The translations under genes and the position numbers were made by a program. Shown one piece after another: positions 26,724 to 35,548 of a stretch of 47,383 nt of DNA. Below the pieces are notes generated by a model that was given only the letters and a program-made list of their open reading frames with translations, was not told the DNA's origin and did not search any database. Origin of the DNA: Afifellaceae bacterium (GTDB lineage Bacteria > Pseudomonadota > Alphaproteobacteria > Rhizobiales > Afifellaceae); assembly GCA_028284625.1 (NCBI GenBank), contig JANQRH010000030.1:1-47383 (forward strand), given 5' to 3'. Position 1 is the stretch's first letter. The number at the start of each line of letters is the position of its first letter.

Positions 26724-27050
26724 ATGGCCTACGATCTCGCTTTGGCCGAACGCGTGCGCAAGGTGCTGGAGAGCCGTGAGGGTGTCTCGGAGCGCAAGAT
26801 GTTTGGCGGCCTCTGCTTCATGCTGAACGGCAACATGCTGTGTGGCGTGGAGCGGGATCGCCTCATGCTCCGCGTCGGCAAGGAGCAGGAGGCGAAGGCG
26901 CTGGCGAAGCCCGGTGCAGCCCCTATGGACTTCACCGGCCGCCCGCTCGGCGGGATGGTCTATGTGGATGTTGCGGCGACGAAGGGGCGCGCGCTGGCCG
27001 GCTGGGTCACGCTGGCGGAAAACTTCGTCGGCAAGCTGCCGAAGAAATAG
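26724..27050 (+). CDS. TfoX N-terminal domain protein
   Basis: A 108-residue protein with the TfoX-N plan: MAYDLALAERVRKVLESREG, VSERKMFGGLCFMLNGNMLC, GVERDRLMLRVGKEQEAKAL and MDFTGRPLGGMVYVDV. In gamma-proteobacteria TfoX/Sxy controls competence, but stand-alone TfoX-N proteins like this one are widespread and uncharacterised. GGGGGG stands before the ATG. It is probably the last gene of the ECF42 cluster; it ends 3 bases before a convergent gene. Confidence 0.9.
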   Translation: MAYDLALAERVRKVLESREGVSERKMFGGLCFMLNGNMLCGVERDRLMLRVGKEQEAKALAKPGAAPMDFTGRPLGGMVYVDVAATKGRALAGWVTLAENFVGKLPKK

Positions 27051-27053
27051 TGG

Positions 27054-28274
27054 CTAGCGCCGCGCCGGGGCCGCGGATTGGCGCTTCTTCTTGCGCTTCG
27101 GCTTGCGGCGGGGCCCGCGAACGAGAAGCTTTGCCTGCGCGCGGCTGGACGCCTTGAAGTCCGCCATTGCGGCGCGCATTCGGGCTCTGATCCCAAGCCG
27201 CGTCGCGCTGATGAACAAGGTCCCGTAGGCCTCGCGGTCGCGCCATAATTGGCCGAGCAGCGCGTTGTCCTCTTCGCAGACGGGATCGACGCGTTCAATC
27301 GCGCTGTCGAACATCCAGCGTCGCGTCTCGTCGGTCATGAGCTGCTTGCCGGGGGAGAACGCCGCGAACTCCTCGTCGAATGCGATCTTCCACGGGATCG
27401 ACAGCGTCCCTTGATCGATGCGGATCAGCGCCGCAATCGGCCGATCGCCGACGCGCATGACGTCGATGACGGCGTTGTCGCTTTGCGCCAGCTGCATGAT
27501 GGCGGTGCGGGCGAAGTCCAGGACCTTCTGCCGCCGCGCCATGGCCGTGCCGCGCCGGCCTTTCCAGCCGGAACTCTCCAGCGCGACGAAGGCGTTGAAC
27601 GCAGCTTCTATCTCCATGGGGCTGCGGGCCGACATGAAGCTCACGGCGCCGGCTTCGCACAGCCGCCTGAGCTGGCGGTCCAGTTCGCGCCGCCGGCGGT
27701 GGCTGACCATGCGCTCAAACGCCTCCGCGCCGTCGGCGACGTCAGGGTAGAGCACCGGGCGCAACTGTCGGGCGGCGACGGTCCAGCAGCCGTGCCGCTT
27801 GGCGGCTTCGCGCAGTACGCCGGCTGAGGCGCTCGCCAACGGCAAATGCGGCGTGATGAAGAGCTTGCGGCCGCTCCTGCGCATATGGCGGAGTAGGGCG
27901 TCGCCCACTTGCCGTGTCTTGTCGCGGTCGATCAACGGCACGCCGAGCGGCGCGAAAGCGTGCGTCCAGACCGAGAAGCGCCGCCCGCCGAGGATTCCGC
28001 CGCCGCCTGTCATGACGGGCACGAAGAAGCGCAAATCCTCTTTGTCGGAATAGGTCGCAAGCTTGAGTCCCTTGCGGCCGAGCGCCTGAACCGCCGGCTC
28101 AAGAAATTGCGGCAGCAGGAAAGGATTGGGCTCCAGTGACCGTTCCGCCAATCGGCTCACGCGCTCTGCCAGGCGCGGCAGCGCTTCGGCCGGCTCAAGC
28201 GCGAACGTGCCGCGCCGCGGCTGTGCGCGGGCGGCCGGACTCACGGCGACGGGCGTGCGAACCAGCATCTGCAT
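27054..28274 (-). CDS. GNAT acyltransferase, BcsL/CelD/BioF2-like
   Basis: Double-GNAT-fold protein of 406 residues, probably cytoplasmic. Features of the family are the mid-region FERMVSHRRRRELDRQLRRL, then AFNAFVALESSGWKGRRGTA near 235, MRVGDRPIAALIRIDQ, AFDEEFAAFSPGKQLM and the final basic tail KPKRKKKRQSA. The SGWKG and SPGKQL blocks are shared with the gene at 42108-43343, although the overall similarity looks low. These enzymes are suspected to acylate polysaccharide or lipid precursors. The first ATG at 28274 has AAGG upstream. Gene context gives no partner: it converges with the TfoX gene. Confidence 0.85.
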   Translation of the reverse strand: MQMLVRTPVAVSPAARAQPRRGTFALEPAEALPRLAERVSRLAERSLEPNPFLLPQFLEPAVQALGRKGLKLATYSDKEDLRFFVPVMTGGGGILGGRRFSVWTHAFAPLGVPLIDRDKTRQVGDALLRHMRRSGRKLFITPHLPLASASAGVLREAAKRHGCWTVAARQLRPVLYPDVADGAEAFERMVSHRRRRELDRQLRRLCEAGAVSFMSARSPMEIEAAFNAFVALESSGWKGRRGTAMARRQKVLDFARTAIMQLAQSDNAVIDVMRVGDRPIAALIRIDQGTLSIPWKIAFDEEFAAFSPGKQLMTDETRRWMFDSAIERVDPVCEEDNALLGQLWRDREAYGTLFISATRLGIRARMRAAMADFKASSRAQAKLLVRGPRRKPKRKKKRQSAAPARR

Positions 28275-28440
28275 TTTCGTTGCCTTATAGGCGGAAGCGA
28301 CATCCCGCTTGTCTATAAGGCTCCGTTAAGCTTAAGCCGTTTTCAGCGCACATTCGATGAATTCCGGTTCAACAATGTGCCCTATCTCGTTGCCGCCTCA
28401 TGCTTTCAACAGGAAAGTCGCGCCGGCAATCCGATATCTT

Positions 28441-28540
28441 TAGAGCCCCATCCATTCCGATCGAATCAGAATGGGACTCTATGTCTTTGATTGAGCATGA
28501 TCTTATCCGAAAACCGGTTCCCACTTTTCGGGATCATGCT
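28441..28540 (-). repeat. Rhizobiales-type intergenic repeat, copy 2
   Basis: The core at 28476-28540 is the reverse complement of the copy at 10376-10440, 61 of 65 bases identical. Beside it is a different hairpin arm: AGAGCCCCATTC at 28443-28454 facing GAATGGGACTCT. It abuts the stop codon of the DUF924 gene. The shared core with unlike flanking hairpins shows a mosaic structure. Confidence 0.88.
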
Positions 28541-29092
28541 CTAGCCTGCAAAGCCGCCGTCGTCCAAAAACGCCTGCTCCGCCGCAGTGGTGTGCCGGCC
28601 GAGAAGGGCATTGCGATGCGGGAAGCGCCCGAAGCGGCGGATGATCTGTTCGTGCAGGTGTGCGTATTCCAAGGCGTCGGCGCCGCCATGGCAATGGCAG
28701 AGCGCGATGCATCGCTCCTGGTCGGCGATCGCCTCTGAGTGCATGAACGGCATGTGAAAGAACATCTGCAGCTCCGGATCGACCTGGCGGTCGAATCCGG
28801 CGTCGAGCGCGTCGGCCGCCAGCTTGGCGGCAACCGGGTCCTGAGCGAAGGCCTTAGCGCTGCCGCGGTAGAGATTGCGGGAGAACTGGTCGAGCACCAG
28901 GATCAGCGCCAGCGCGCCCTCCGGCGTGCGGCTCCATTCGGAGAGCTTTCCCTCAGCCGCGGCCTGATGGGTGGCCGCGAAGCGCTCCTTGATCTGGCGG
29001 TCGAAGGCCTCGTCCTTCTTGAACCATTTCTCGTAGCCCGCCTCGCGCCAGAACGTCACGACATCGGCCGGGCTGGCCGTTCCTTCGGTCAA
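28541..29092 (-). CDS. DUF924 family protein
   Basis: Conserved cytoplasmic protein of 183 residues, function unknown. Family blocks are ADVVTFWREAGYEKWFKKDE, FAATHQAAAEGKLSEWSRTP, LALILVLDQFSRNLYRGSAK, MFFHMPFMHSEAIADQERCI, then HEQIIRRFGRFPHRNALLGR, in that order. The pattern FxxPFMHSE and RFGRFPHRN are the strongest signatures; the fold is helical, TPR-like. The ATG overlaps the stop of the acyl-CoA synthetase gene by four bases. A repeat core begins directly after the stop. Confidence 0.92.
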   Translation of the reverse strand: MTEGTASPADVVTFWREAGYEKWFKKDEAFDRQIKERFAATHQAAAEGKLSEWSRTPEGALALILVLDQFSRNLYRGSAKAFAQDPVAAKLAADALDAGFDRQVDPELQMFFHMPFMHSEAIADQERCIALCHCHGGADALEYAHLHEQIIRRFGRFPHRNALLGRHTTAAEQAFLDDGGFAG

Positions 29093-30888
29093 AACCGTAC
29101 TCCGCCTTTCACGATGTCCCCGTAAACCGTCTCGTCGAGCTCCACGTAGGATTGCTGCTCCGGGTGCAGAAAGTAGATGACGTCGCCGGTGCCGTTGGGG
29201 TTGAAGCCTTCCTTCACCAGGTCGAGCTTGCGCTGTTTGAATGTCGATGTGGTCTCAATTTCCTGACAGATGCGCACAAAGACCGGCCGCGCATAGGCGG
29301 CGAGCTGCTGGGTGACGTGGTGCTTGAAGCCGTTGAGGTCAAGCTCTTCCTCCACAACCAGCGCAGCCATGCCGGCGCGGCCCTCGGCGCCCGGCACGCG
29401 CACGCCATAGACGTTCGCCTCCTTGATGCCGGGGAACACGGTGATGGCTTCTGAGACTTCGGACGTGGCGACGTTCTCGCCCTTCCAGCGGAACGTGTCG
29501 CCGATCCGGTCGATGAAATAGTAGTAGCCCATCTCATCTTTTTTCATGAGGTCGCCGGTGCGGAACCAGCGGTCGCCCTTCTCGAAGACGTCGCGCAGGA
29601 TTTTTCGGTCCGTTGCAGCGGCGTCGGAATATCCCTCAAAGCGCTGGCTCGGCCGGGCCGGGTCGTTGACGATCTTTGAGATCGCCTCGCCGATCTCATT
29701 AGTTTCGCATTTGATGCAATAGCCGTCCTCGCCGCGCACCGGCTCTTCGGTCTCAATGTCGAAGCGCACGATCTCCACGAAGAACTTGCTCTCCATCCAT
29801 TTGGGAATGCGGCCGATGGAGCCGACTTTGCTGTCGAAATTGAAGAAGACGCAATTGCCCTCCGTCGCGGCGTACCATTCGAGGATTTTCGGAATGCGGA
29901 AGCGCCGCTGAAAGTCGACCCAGATGTCGGGCCTCAGCCCGTTGCCGCAGGCGATGCGCAGCTTGTGCTTCGTTTCCTGCGGGTGCGTGGGGCTGTTGAG
30001 AAGATAGCGGCAGAACTCGCCGATATAGACGAAGGCCGTGCATTGATGCTTGACCACATCGTCCCAGAACGTGGAGGTGGAGAAGCGCTCGCGCAACACG
30101 ACGCTGGCGCCGGCCGTCAGCGCCGAGCCCGGGCCGAGCACGCCGCCGGAGGTGTGATACATCGGCAGGCAAACATAGACACGGTCATTGGGCTTCAAGT
30201 TCATGGCGGCGTGGAAGCCGTACATGATGCCCTGCACGCGGTAATGATTGATGTTGGCGGCCTTGGGGAGACCCGTCGTGCCGCTCGTGTAAACGAACAG
30301 GCAGCGATCCTCGATGTTCAGCTGGGGAAGCTCCGCATCGGGGATCGGATCGTTGGGGAGTGAATCGAGCTCCGTGTCGAGGCGCTGAAAGCCGTCCGGA
30401 GCGCCGCCGTGGCACCAGAGCACTGCATTGCTGTCGAGATGCGGTTCGGCCGTGCGGAAAGCGTCGACCAAGGCGCCGTCCACAATGATGTGCTTCGGCG
30501 TGACGATGTTGATGCAATGGGCGAGCGCGGCAGCGGTCAGGTTTGTATTGAGGAGGGCGATCACGCCGCCGGCGCGCGAGATGCCGAGCCAGGCGGCGAG
30601 ATATTCCGGCCGGTTCGGCATCAGAAGCGCGACCGTGTCGCCCTTGGCGACGCCATTGGCCATCGCCCAGCGGGCATATTGGTCGCCGCGCTGGTCGTAC
30701 TGCCGATAGGTCATCTGCTCGCGCTCGGAAATCAGCGCGACGCGGTCGCCATGGTCGGCGACGAGCTGACGCACGACCTGCGGGTAGGTACGGTCGGGGT
30801 TTTTGGCGACCTTGGTGATCTTGGACAGGGCACGCAGCACGCCCGTCAAATAGGCGTAGTCGCTGCCGATCCTTTGGACGAGCCCCAT
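29089..30888 (-). CDS. Acyl-CoA synthetase (long-chain/very-long-chain, FadD-like)
   Basis: ATP-dependent acid-CoA ligase of the ANL superfamily, 599 residues. The AMP loop reads LFVYTSGTTGLPKAANINH near residue 200, EWYAATEGNCVFFNFD near 335 carries the ATEGN motif, WFRTGDLMKKDEMGYYYFID and GDTFRWKGENVATSEV supply the hinge region, and TFKQRKLDLVKEGFNP is near the C-terminus. The TEGN and DTFRWKGENVAT forms are typical of the very-long-chain/FATP-type subgroup, which activates long fatty or sterol-derived acids. The ATG at 30888 with GGGAGGCGGA upstream is preferred; the frame open to 30978 has no such site. It is coupled to DUF924 by a four-base overlap. Confidence 0.93.
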   Translation of the reverse strand: MGLVQRIGSDYAYLTGVLRALSKITKVAKNPDRTYPQVVRQLVADHGDRVALISEREQMTYRQYDQRGDQYARWAMANGVAKGDTVALLMPNRPEYLAAWLGISRAGGVIALLNTNLTAAALAHCINIVTPKHIIVDGALVDAFRTAEPHLDSNAVLWCHGGAPDGFQRLDTELDSLPNDPIPDAELPQLNIEDRCLFVYTSGTTGLPKAANINHYRVQGIMYGFHAAMNLKPNDRVYVCLPMYHTSGGVLGPGSALTAGASVVLRERFSTSTFWDDVVKHQCTAFVYIGEFCRYLLNSPTHPQETKHKLRIACGNGLRPDIWVDFQRRFRIPKILEWYAATEGNCVFFNFDSKVGSIGRIPKWMESKFFVEIVRFDIETEEPVRGEDGYCIKCETNEIGEAISKIVNDPARPSQRFEGYSDAAATDRKILRDVFEKGDRWFRTGDLMKKDEMGYYYFIDRIGDTFRWKGENVATSEVSEAITVFPGIKEANVYGVRVPGAEGRAGMAALVVEEELDLNGFKHHVTQQLAAYARPVFVRICQEIETTSTFKQRKLDLVKEGFNPNGTGDVIYFLHPEQQSYVELDETVYGDIVKGGVRF

Positions 30889-31007
30889 TCCGCCTCCCGC
30901 ATATGCAGCGCGCGTTCTTGCGTGTTCTCGTTGATTCCTCGCGCCTGGCGACGAAAAATAGCATCCGAACCAAGGCAAGGCGAGGCCCGGCAGGGCGAGC
31001 GGGAGTG

Positions 31008-31235
31008 ATGAGCGATCCGGTCCTGATCGATGTGCGCGGGCTCAAATGTCCGTTACCCGTGCTGAAGGCGGAGCGCCGCATGCGCTCACACAACGCAGGG
31101 ACGCGGTTCCTGCTCCTTGCCACCGATCCGATGGCGGCGATCGATGTGCCGCATTTCTGCAACGAGAAGGGTCACCGCCTCGTCGCCGACCACCGGGACG
31201 GCGATGAGCTGCGGTTTGAGATCGAGAAGGGCTAG
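31008..31235 (+). CDS. TusA-family sulfurtransferase
   Basis: Small sulfur-carrier protein of 75 residues. The motif RGLKCPLPVLKAERRM has the CPxP signature with active Cys14, then LLATDPMAAIDVPHFCNEKG with a second block typical of TusA/SirA. TusA relays persulfide sulfur to tRNA thiolation or other pathways; single TusA-like genes also act with sulfur reductases or in formate dehydrogenase maturation. GGGAG precedes the ATG. It converges with the carboxypeptidase gene with a 4-bp gap. No cysteine desulfurase is nearby. Confidence 0.92.
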   Translation: MSDPVLIDVRGLKCPLPVLKAERRMRSHNAGTRFLLLATDPMAAIDVPHFCNEKGHRLVADHRDGDELRFEIEKG

Positions 31236-31239
31236 CCGG

Positions 31240-32496
31240 CTATTCCGGCGCCACCTGCTTAAGGGGGCGGGGCTGCCCGGCAGCGGCGCCGATCGCTTCA
31301 GCGGGCGCCGATGCGCCGGCGTCGTCGACCGGTGCGAAGGCGGGCATCGCCACAGGCGGACCGGTCTCCTCGCCCGGGCGCGGCCGCGGGAGGCGCGCTA
31401 CAAAGCCGGGCTCGCCATATTCGGGAGGAATGTAGGCGCTGACCTTCAGCGGCGGGCCGAGATCGATGTCTGCCGTCAGATAGGAAATAGGCTCGGCCTC
31501 TTCGCCCTCTTGCCCGTCTTGTTGCTGCTCTTGAGCAAGCGCCGCCAGCACCGCTTTGCGCTGCTTCCCGCAGACATGCGGGCGCATGTCGAAGGCCTCT
31601 AGGTGGTTGGCGCCTGACGTCACGTTGAAGAGCGTCGTTTCTCCCTCGGCGCGTCGCGCCGGTGCGCTGAAGGCTGCATCAAGCAATGCGGCGGCGTGCT
31701 CGTTGCGGAGATTGCCGCCATATTCGCCGAAGACGACGGCGATAAGCTCGCGCCCGTCGCGGCGGGCGGTGGCAACGAGATTATATCCGGACGAGCAGAT
31801 GAAGCCGGTCTTCATGCCGGTGGTCCCGGCGAAGCGGTCGATGAGCCGGTTGTAGTTGCGCAGCACCTTGCCGCCGATCTGAATGGCGTGAATGTTGTAG
31901 AAACGCCGATGCTCGGGAAACTCGCTGAGCAAGGCGCGCGCCAGGAGCGCCATATCGCGCGCCGACGTGACCTGGCGTTTGTCGGGCAGGCCGTGCGGGT
32001 TGACGAAGTGCGAGTGCGTCATGCCGAGATCGGCTGCGGCGGCGTTCATGCGTTCGGAGAAGCCGTCGACGCTTCCGCCGATGGCCTCGGCCACGGCGAC
32101 GGAAACGTCGTTGGCCGATTTCACCATCATCATCTTCAGCGCGTTATCGAGGCTGATGGTGGCGCCCGGCCGGAAGCCCATCTTGCTCGCCGGCTGCGCT
32201 GCGGCCGTGGAATCGTACAGCACATCGGAGTCCAGCGTGATCTCGCCCGCTCGGACCGCCTGGAAGGCGACGTAGACCGTCATCAGCTTGGTGGTGGACG
32301 CCGGATACCATGGGCGAATGGCGTCGCGTTCCTCGATGATCTGGCCGGTCTCGGCATCGGCGACCAGATAGGGGCCGCGGATGATTTCCAGTTCCTGCTT
32401 CTCCGCGGCAGCGGCCGTCGGCGCGCCGAGCGCGATCGCCGCGGCGAGCACGGGCAGCAGGATATTGTGACGCATCAATCTCAAAACGGGCCTCAT
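31240..32496 (-). CDS. D-alanyl-D-alanine carboxypeptidase (DacA-like, S11)
   Basis: Periplasmic penicillin-binding protein that trims the terminal D-Ala of peptidoglycan stems. The signal peptide is residues 1-31, cleaved near TAAAA. Active-site motifs are Ser67-x-x-Lys70 (PASTTKL), Ser127-Ala-Asn129 (KSAND) and Lys229-Thr-Gly231 (GMKTGF). The C-terminal half lacks the usual amphipathic membrane helix and instead carries about 90 residues rich in Pro and acidic residues (EQQQDGQEGEEAEPIS, RLPRPRPGEETGPPV), so its envelope attachment may be different. An internal ATG at codon 8 would also give a good signal peptide. It is divergent from the M20 gene across 168 bp. Confidence 0.93.
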   Translation of the reverse strand: MRPVLRLMRHNILLPVLAAAIALGAPTAAAAEKQELEIIRGPYLVADAETGQIIEERDAIRPWYPASTTKLMTVYVAFQAVRAGEITLDSDVLYDSTAAAQPASKMGFRPGATISLDNALKMMMVKSANDVSVAVAEAIGGSVDGFSERMNAAAADLGMTHSHFVNPHGLPDKRQVTSARDMALLARALLSEFPEHRRFYNIHAIQIGGKVLRNYNRLIDRFAGTTGMKTGFICSSGYNLVATARRDGRELIAVVFGEYGGNLRNEHAAALLDAAFSAPARRAEGETTLFNVTSGANHLEAFDMRPHVCGKQRKAVLAALAQEQQQDGQEGEEAEPISYLTADIDLGPPLKVSAYIPPEYGEPGFVARLPRPRPGEETGPPVAMPAFAPVDDAGASAPAEAIGAAAGQPRPLKQVAPE

Positions 32497-32664
32497 CTCC
32501 GAGGCGCTTTTAGCCTATTCCGGGGCTCGCCGCACCCCACAGCGGAGTGAGCGAAGCAAAATTCGGCGCGAGGACAGCGGGCGAATGCACGATTGGGTGG
32601 TGGGCGCGCGATTGCGCGGCGGGCGCGCTGGCGCATAAAGTCGGGCGGCGCGAGGAGAACGCAG

Positions 32665-33843
32665 ATGCCCGTGATCAACCGCTTTGCCGAGCTTCACGAC
32701 GAAATCGCCGCATGGCGGCGCGATTATCACCGCCATCCGGAGTTGCTCTACGACGTGCATCGCACCGCGGCGGATGTTGCAAAGAAGCTACGCGCCTTCG
32801 GTTTCGACGATGTGGTGGAAGGTATCGGCCGCACGGGCGTCGTCGGCGTACTGAAGGGCGAGGCGGATCCGGCGGAAGCCGGCGGAAAGGTCATCGGGCT
32901 CCGCGCCGACATGGATGCGCTTCCCATCCGTGAGGAAAGCGGCAAGCCGTGGGCATCGGAGATCCCCGGCAAGATGCACGCCTGCGGCCATGACGGCCAC
33001 ACGGCGATGCTGCTTGGCGCAGCGCGCTATCTGTCGGAGACGCGACGCTTCTCCGGCACGGCGGTTTTCATCTTCCAACCGGCGGAGGAGGGCGGCGCCG
33101 GTGGCCGCGCCATGGTTGACGATGGGCTCATGGATCGCTTCGCGATTGAAGAAGTCTACGGCATGCACAACATGCCCGGCCTGCCGCTTGGCCATTTTGC
33201 GCTGCGTCCCGGCCCGATCATGGCGGCGACCGACATGTTCTCCGTGGAGGTCGAAGGGCTCGGCGGTCACGCCGCGCAGCCGCATCGCACGATCGATACG
33301 ATCGTGGCGGCGAGTGCGGTGGTGCAGGCGATACAGTCGATCGTGTCACGCAATATCGATCCGCTCGCCAGCGCCGTCGTATCGGTGACGACGATCAATG
33401 CGGGCAACGCGTTCAACGTCATCCCACAGCGCGCCAAGCTGACCGGGACGGTGCGATCTCTCGATGCGCTTGTGCGCGACCAACTGGAGCGGCGGCTGCG
33501 CGAAGTCGTGCAGAACGTTGCTGCGGCGCATGGCGCGACGGCGCACTTCACTTACACACGAAGCTATCCCGTCACGGTGAACCATGCCGAGCAAACGGAG
33601 AAGGCGGCGGGCGTCGCGCGTGACGTCGCGGGGGAGCTTAACGTGGACGCCAACCACGCGCCGGTGATGGGCGGGGAGGATTTTTCGTTCATGCTGGAGG
33701 CGCGTCCCGGCGCTTTCATCTTTGTCGGCAACGGCGACACGGCCGGACTGCATCACCCCGCCTACGATTTCAACGATGCGGCCATCAATCATGGCTCCTC
33801 CTACTGGGCGCGGCTGGTGGAGACGCTCATGCCCGCGGCTTAG
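32665..33843 (+). CDS. M20-family amidohydrolase (hippurate/IAA-amino acid hydrolase type)
   Basis: Zinc- or manganese-dependent aminoacylase-like enzyme of 392 residues, cytoplasmic, cleaving N-acyl amino acids. The metal ligands are Cys107 and His109 (KMHACGHDGH), Glu141-142 (QPAEEGGAGG), His168 (GMHNMPGLPLG) and a late His in GLHHPAYDFND; the lid domain has GGHAAQPHRTID. The start of 32665 is chosen because CGAGGAG lies 8 bases before; an open frame goes back to 32593. It runs into the AAA+ gene with nine bases between them, so they may be co-transcribed. Natural substrate unknown. Confidence 0.94.
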   Translation: MPVINRFAELHDEIAAWRRDYHRHPELLYDVHRTAADVAKKLRAFGFDDVVEGIGRTGVVGVLKGEADPAEAGGKVIGLRADMDALPIREESGKPWASEIPGKMHACGHDGHTAMLLGAARYLSETRRFSGTAVFIFQPAEEGGAGGRAMVDDGLMDRFAIEEVYGMHNMPGLPLGHFALRPGPIMAATDMFSVEVEGLGGHAAQPHRTIDTIVAASAVVQAIQSIVSRNIDPLASAVVSVTTINAGNAFNVIPQRAKLTGTVRSLDALVRDQLERRLREVVQNVAAAHGATAHFTYTRSYPVTVNHAEQTEKAAGVARDVAGELNVDANHAPVMGGEDFSFMLEARPGAFIFVGNGDTAGLHHPAYDFNDAAINHGSSYWARLVETLMPAA

Positions 33844-33852
33844 GCGGCACGC

Positions 33853-35211
33853 TTGGCCTCCGTCTTTCAGCGCTGGTTCAGCGCATCTCCCACGGTCCGC
33901 GAGACGATTGCGGACAAGATCGGCGAATCCAAGCTGAGGGCCCTTCGCATAACGTCGAAGGACCTTCCGGCGTTCCGGTTTCCCGATCTCTACAGCGCGA
34001 TTGAGTGGCACACGTCCGACGTCGGGCGGATCGATGCAATTCCCACGGAGCAGGACAATGTCGACCTCAATTCCGCGCTGCACGATCGCCTGAACAATTG
34101 GGCGCAGAAGCCGGTTAAGCAGTCGCGCATGATCGGATGGTCGGTCGGCCCGACGGAGGAGCGGAGCCTGCCGATCGATCAGCTTTGGATCGCCGGGAGC
34201 GGCGATTCACCGACCGTGCTGCGGCTCAGCCACAACGCTTATGCCATGCAGGCGCGGCTAGAAGTTGCGCACGCGGATGCGGCGGAGGCGGCGCGCATTC
34301 TGCAGCGCCTTATCGAGCGCAGCGTGTCGCATTCCATCTATCGCGGCCAGATCATCGAGCTCGCTTTCGTTACCGGCACCAAGGACGAGTACGGCGATGT
34401 GGAGCAGCCGGAACATTTGCGCCTGCTCTTCAAACAGCTTGAGCCTGTGGGGGAGAAGGACATCGTCATCGACGACGATGTGCGAAGCGTCCTTATCCGC
34501 AACATCGTCGACCTGCATCAGCGGCGCGACGTGCTGAAGGCGAATGGCGTGCCGGTGCGTCGCGGCGTCCTGCTTTACGGGCCGCCGGGCACCGGCAAGA
34601 CCTATGCTTGTCGCTACGTGTTCGCGAAATTGCCGGACGTGACGCGGATCGCGGTGACCGGCACGGCGCTGACGCAGGTCACGCAGATCTTCAACCTGGC
34701 GCGTCTCTATCAGCCGTCGCTGGTGCTTTTGGAGGATGTCGATCTGGTCTTCGCCTCGCGGGACATCAACCTCTATAGCTCCGTGCTCGGCGAGCTGCTC
34801 GATCAGATGGATGGCCTGCGGCCATACGAAGACATTGGTTTCCTGCTGACCACCAATTCCATTGAGCGTATGGAGGCGGCGATCAAGGATCGCCCCGGGC
34901 GCGTCGGCCAGTGCATCCATTTCGGCCCGCCGAAGGCGGAGCTTCGCCGCCGCTATTTGGCCCATTATCTGCGGGACTACGCCCAGAACGATGTGGATTT
35001 CGAGGCGCTGGTCACGATGTCGGAGGACGCCACACAAGCTTTCCTCAAAGAATGGGTGCACCGCGCCGTGCAGGTGGCTACGGAGCGGCTCGACGGACCG
35101 GACGAGAGGGCGCGGCTGCGTACAAAGGACTTCAGCCACGCCATGGATGAGATGAAACGTTTTGCCGAGGGCTCGACCGGCCGGATCATCGGCTTCGTCC
35201 GGTCGTCGTGA
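33853..35211 (+). CDS. AAA+ ATPase with uncharacterised N-terminal domain
   Basis: Cytoplasmic AAA+ protein, 452 residues. The ATPase module (about 200-440) has Walker A GPPGTGKT at 243-250, a Walker B of form LVLLEDVDLVF at 290-300, sensor-1 Asn335 in LLTTNS, and arginines in KDRPGRVGQ at 346-353; a helical lid follows. The acidic pair is E-D rather than the common D-E, as in BCS1-like members. The first 200 residues match nothing I know. The start is a TTG four codons after the M20 stop and in the same frame; no ATG appears until codon 93, so the start is uncertain. The short 106-residue gene follows 16 bp later. Confidence 0.88.
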   Translation: MASVFQRWFSASPTVRETIADKIGESKLRALRITSKDLPAFRFPDLYSAIEWHTSDVGRIDAIPTEQDNVDLNSALHDRLNNWAQKPVKQSRMIGWSVGPTEERSLPIDQLWIAGSGDSPTVLRLSHNAYAMQARLEVAHADAAEAARILQRLIERSVSHSIYRGQIIELAFVTGTKDEYGDVEQPEHLRLLFKQLEPVGEKDIVIDDDVRSVLIRNIVDLHQRRDVLKANGVPVRRGVLLYGPPGTGKTYACRYVFAKLPDVTRIAVTGTALTQVTQIFNLARLYQPSLVLLEDVDLVFASRDINLYSSVLGELLDQMDGLRPYEDIGFLLTTNSIERMEAAIKDRPGRVGQCIHFGPPKAELRRRYLAHYLRDYAQNDVDFEALVTMSEDATQAFLKEWVHRAVQVATERLDGPDERARLRTKDFSHAMDEMKRFAEGSTGRIIGFVRSS

Positions 35212-35227
35212 CAGAGGAGATGCGTGC

Positions 35228-35548
35228 ATGAACGACAAAGATTTTGGCGACTGGCTGCCGATGGCGCGGGCGCCCCGCGACGGCACGCGCATTCTTGTCG
35301 CGATCCGGCCGACGGAGCAGGGGCCCGCGGAGGTGGATGTCGTGCGATGGGCCAAGCCGCAGGCGGCCGCGGAGCCATGCTGGATTGCCATCGATTCCGA
35401 TCCGGCGGCGTTGGTCACCTATGCGGAGGTGGAGCTGACCTGGTGGATGCCGATGCCCAATCCGTTGCCGCGCGCCACCGGCACCGGGCGGCCGATCGCA
35501 CCGACCCCGCCGCCGGAGCCGGAGGAGATCGGCGGCTCGGGGATTTGA
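35228..35548 (+). CDS. Small DUF551-like protein
   Basis: A 106-residue protein of unknown function. The motif DWLPMARAPRDGTRILVAI and the later WWMPMPNPLPRATGTG are the DUF551 pattern (W-P-x-x-x-AP-x-D-G-T), found on phages and in bacterial chromosomes. The C-terminus is Pro-rich (APTPPPEPEEIGG). GAGGAG precedes the ATG by 8 bases. It lies 16 bp after the AAA+ gene on the same strand and could be its partner, though nothing in the sequence shows this. Confidence 0.78.
   Translation: MNDKDFGDWLPMARAPRDGTRILVAIRPTEQGPAEVDVVRWAKPQAAAEPCWIAIDSDPAALVTYAEVELTWWMPMPNPLPRATGTGRPIAPTPPPEPEEIGGSGI

Noticed and set aside
33853-35548. AAA+ ATPase plus DUF551-like gene as an antiphage defence system
   Set aside because: There is no nuclease, sensor or other defence gene nearby, and neither protein has a known defence domain arrangement.
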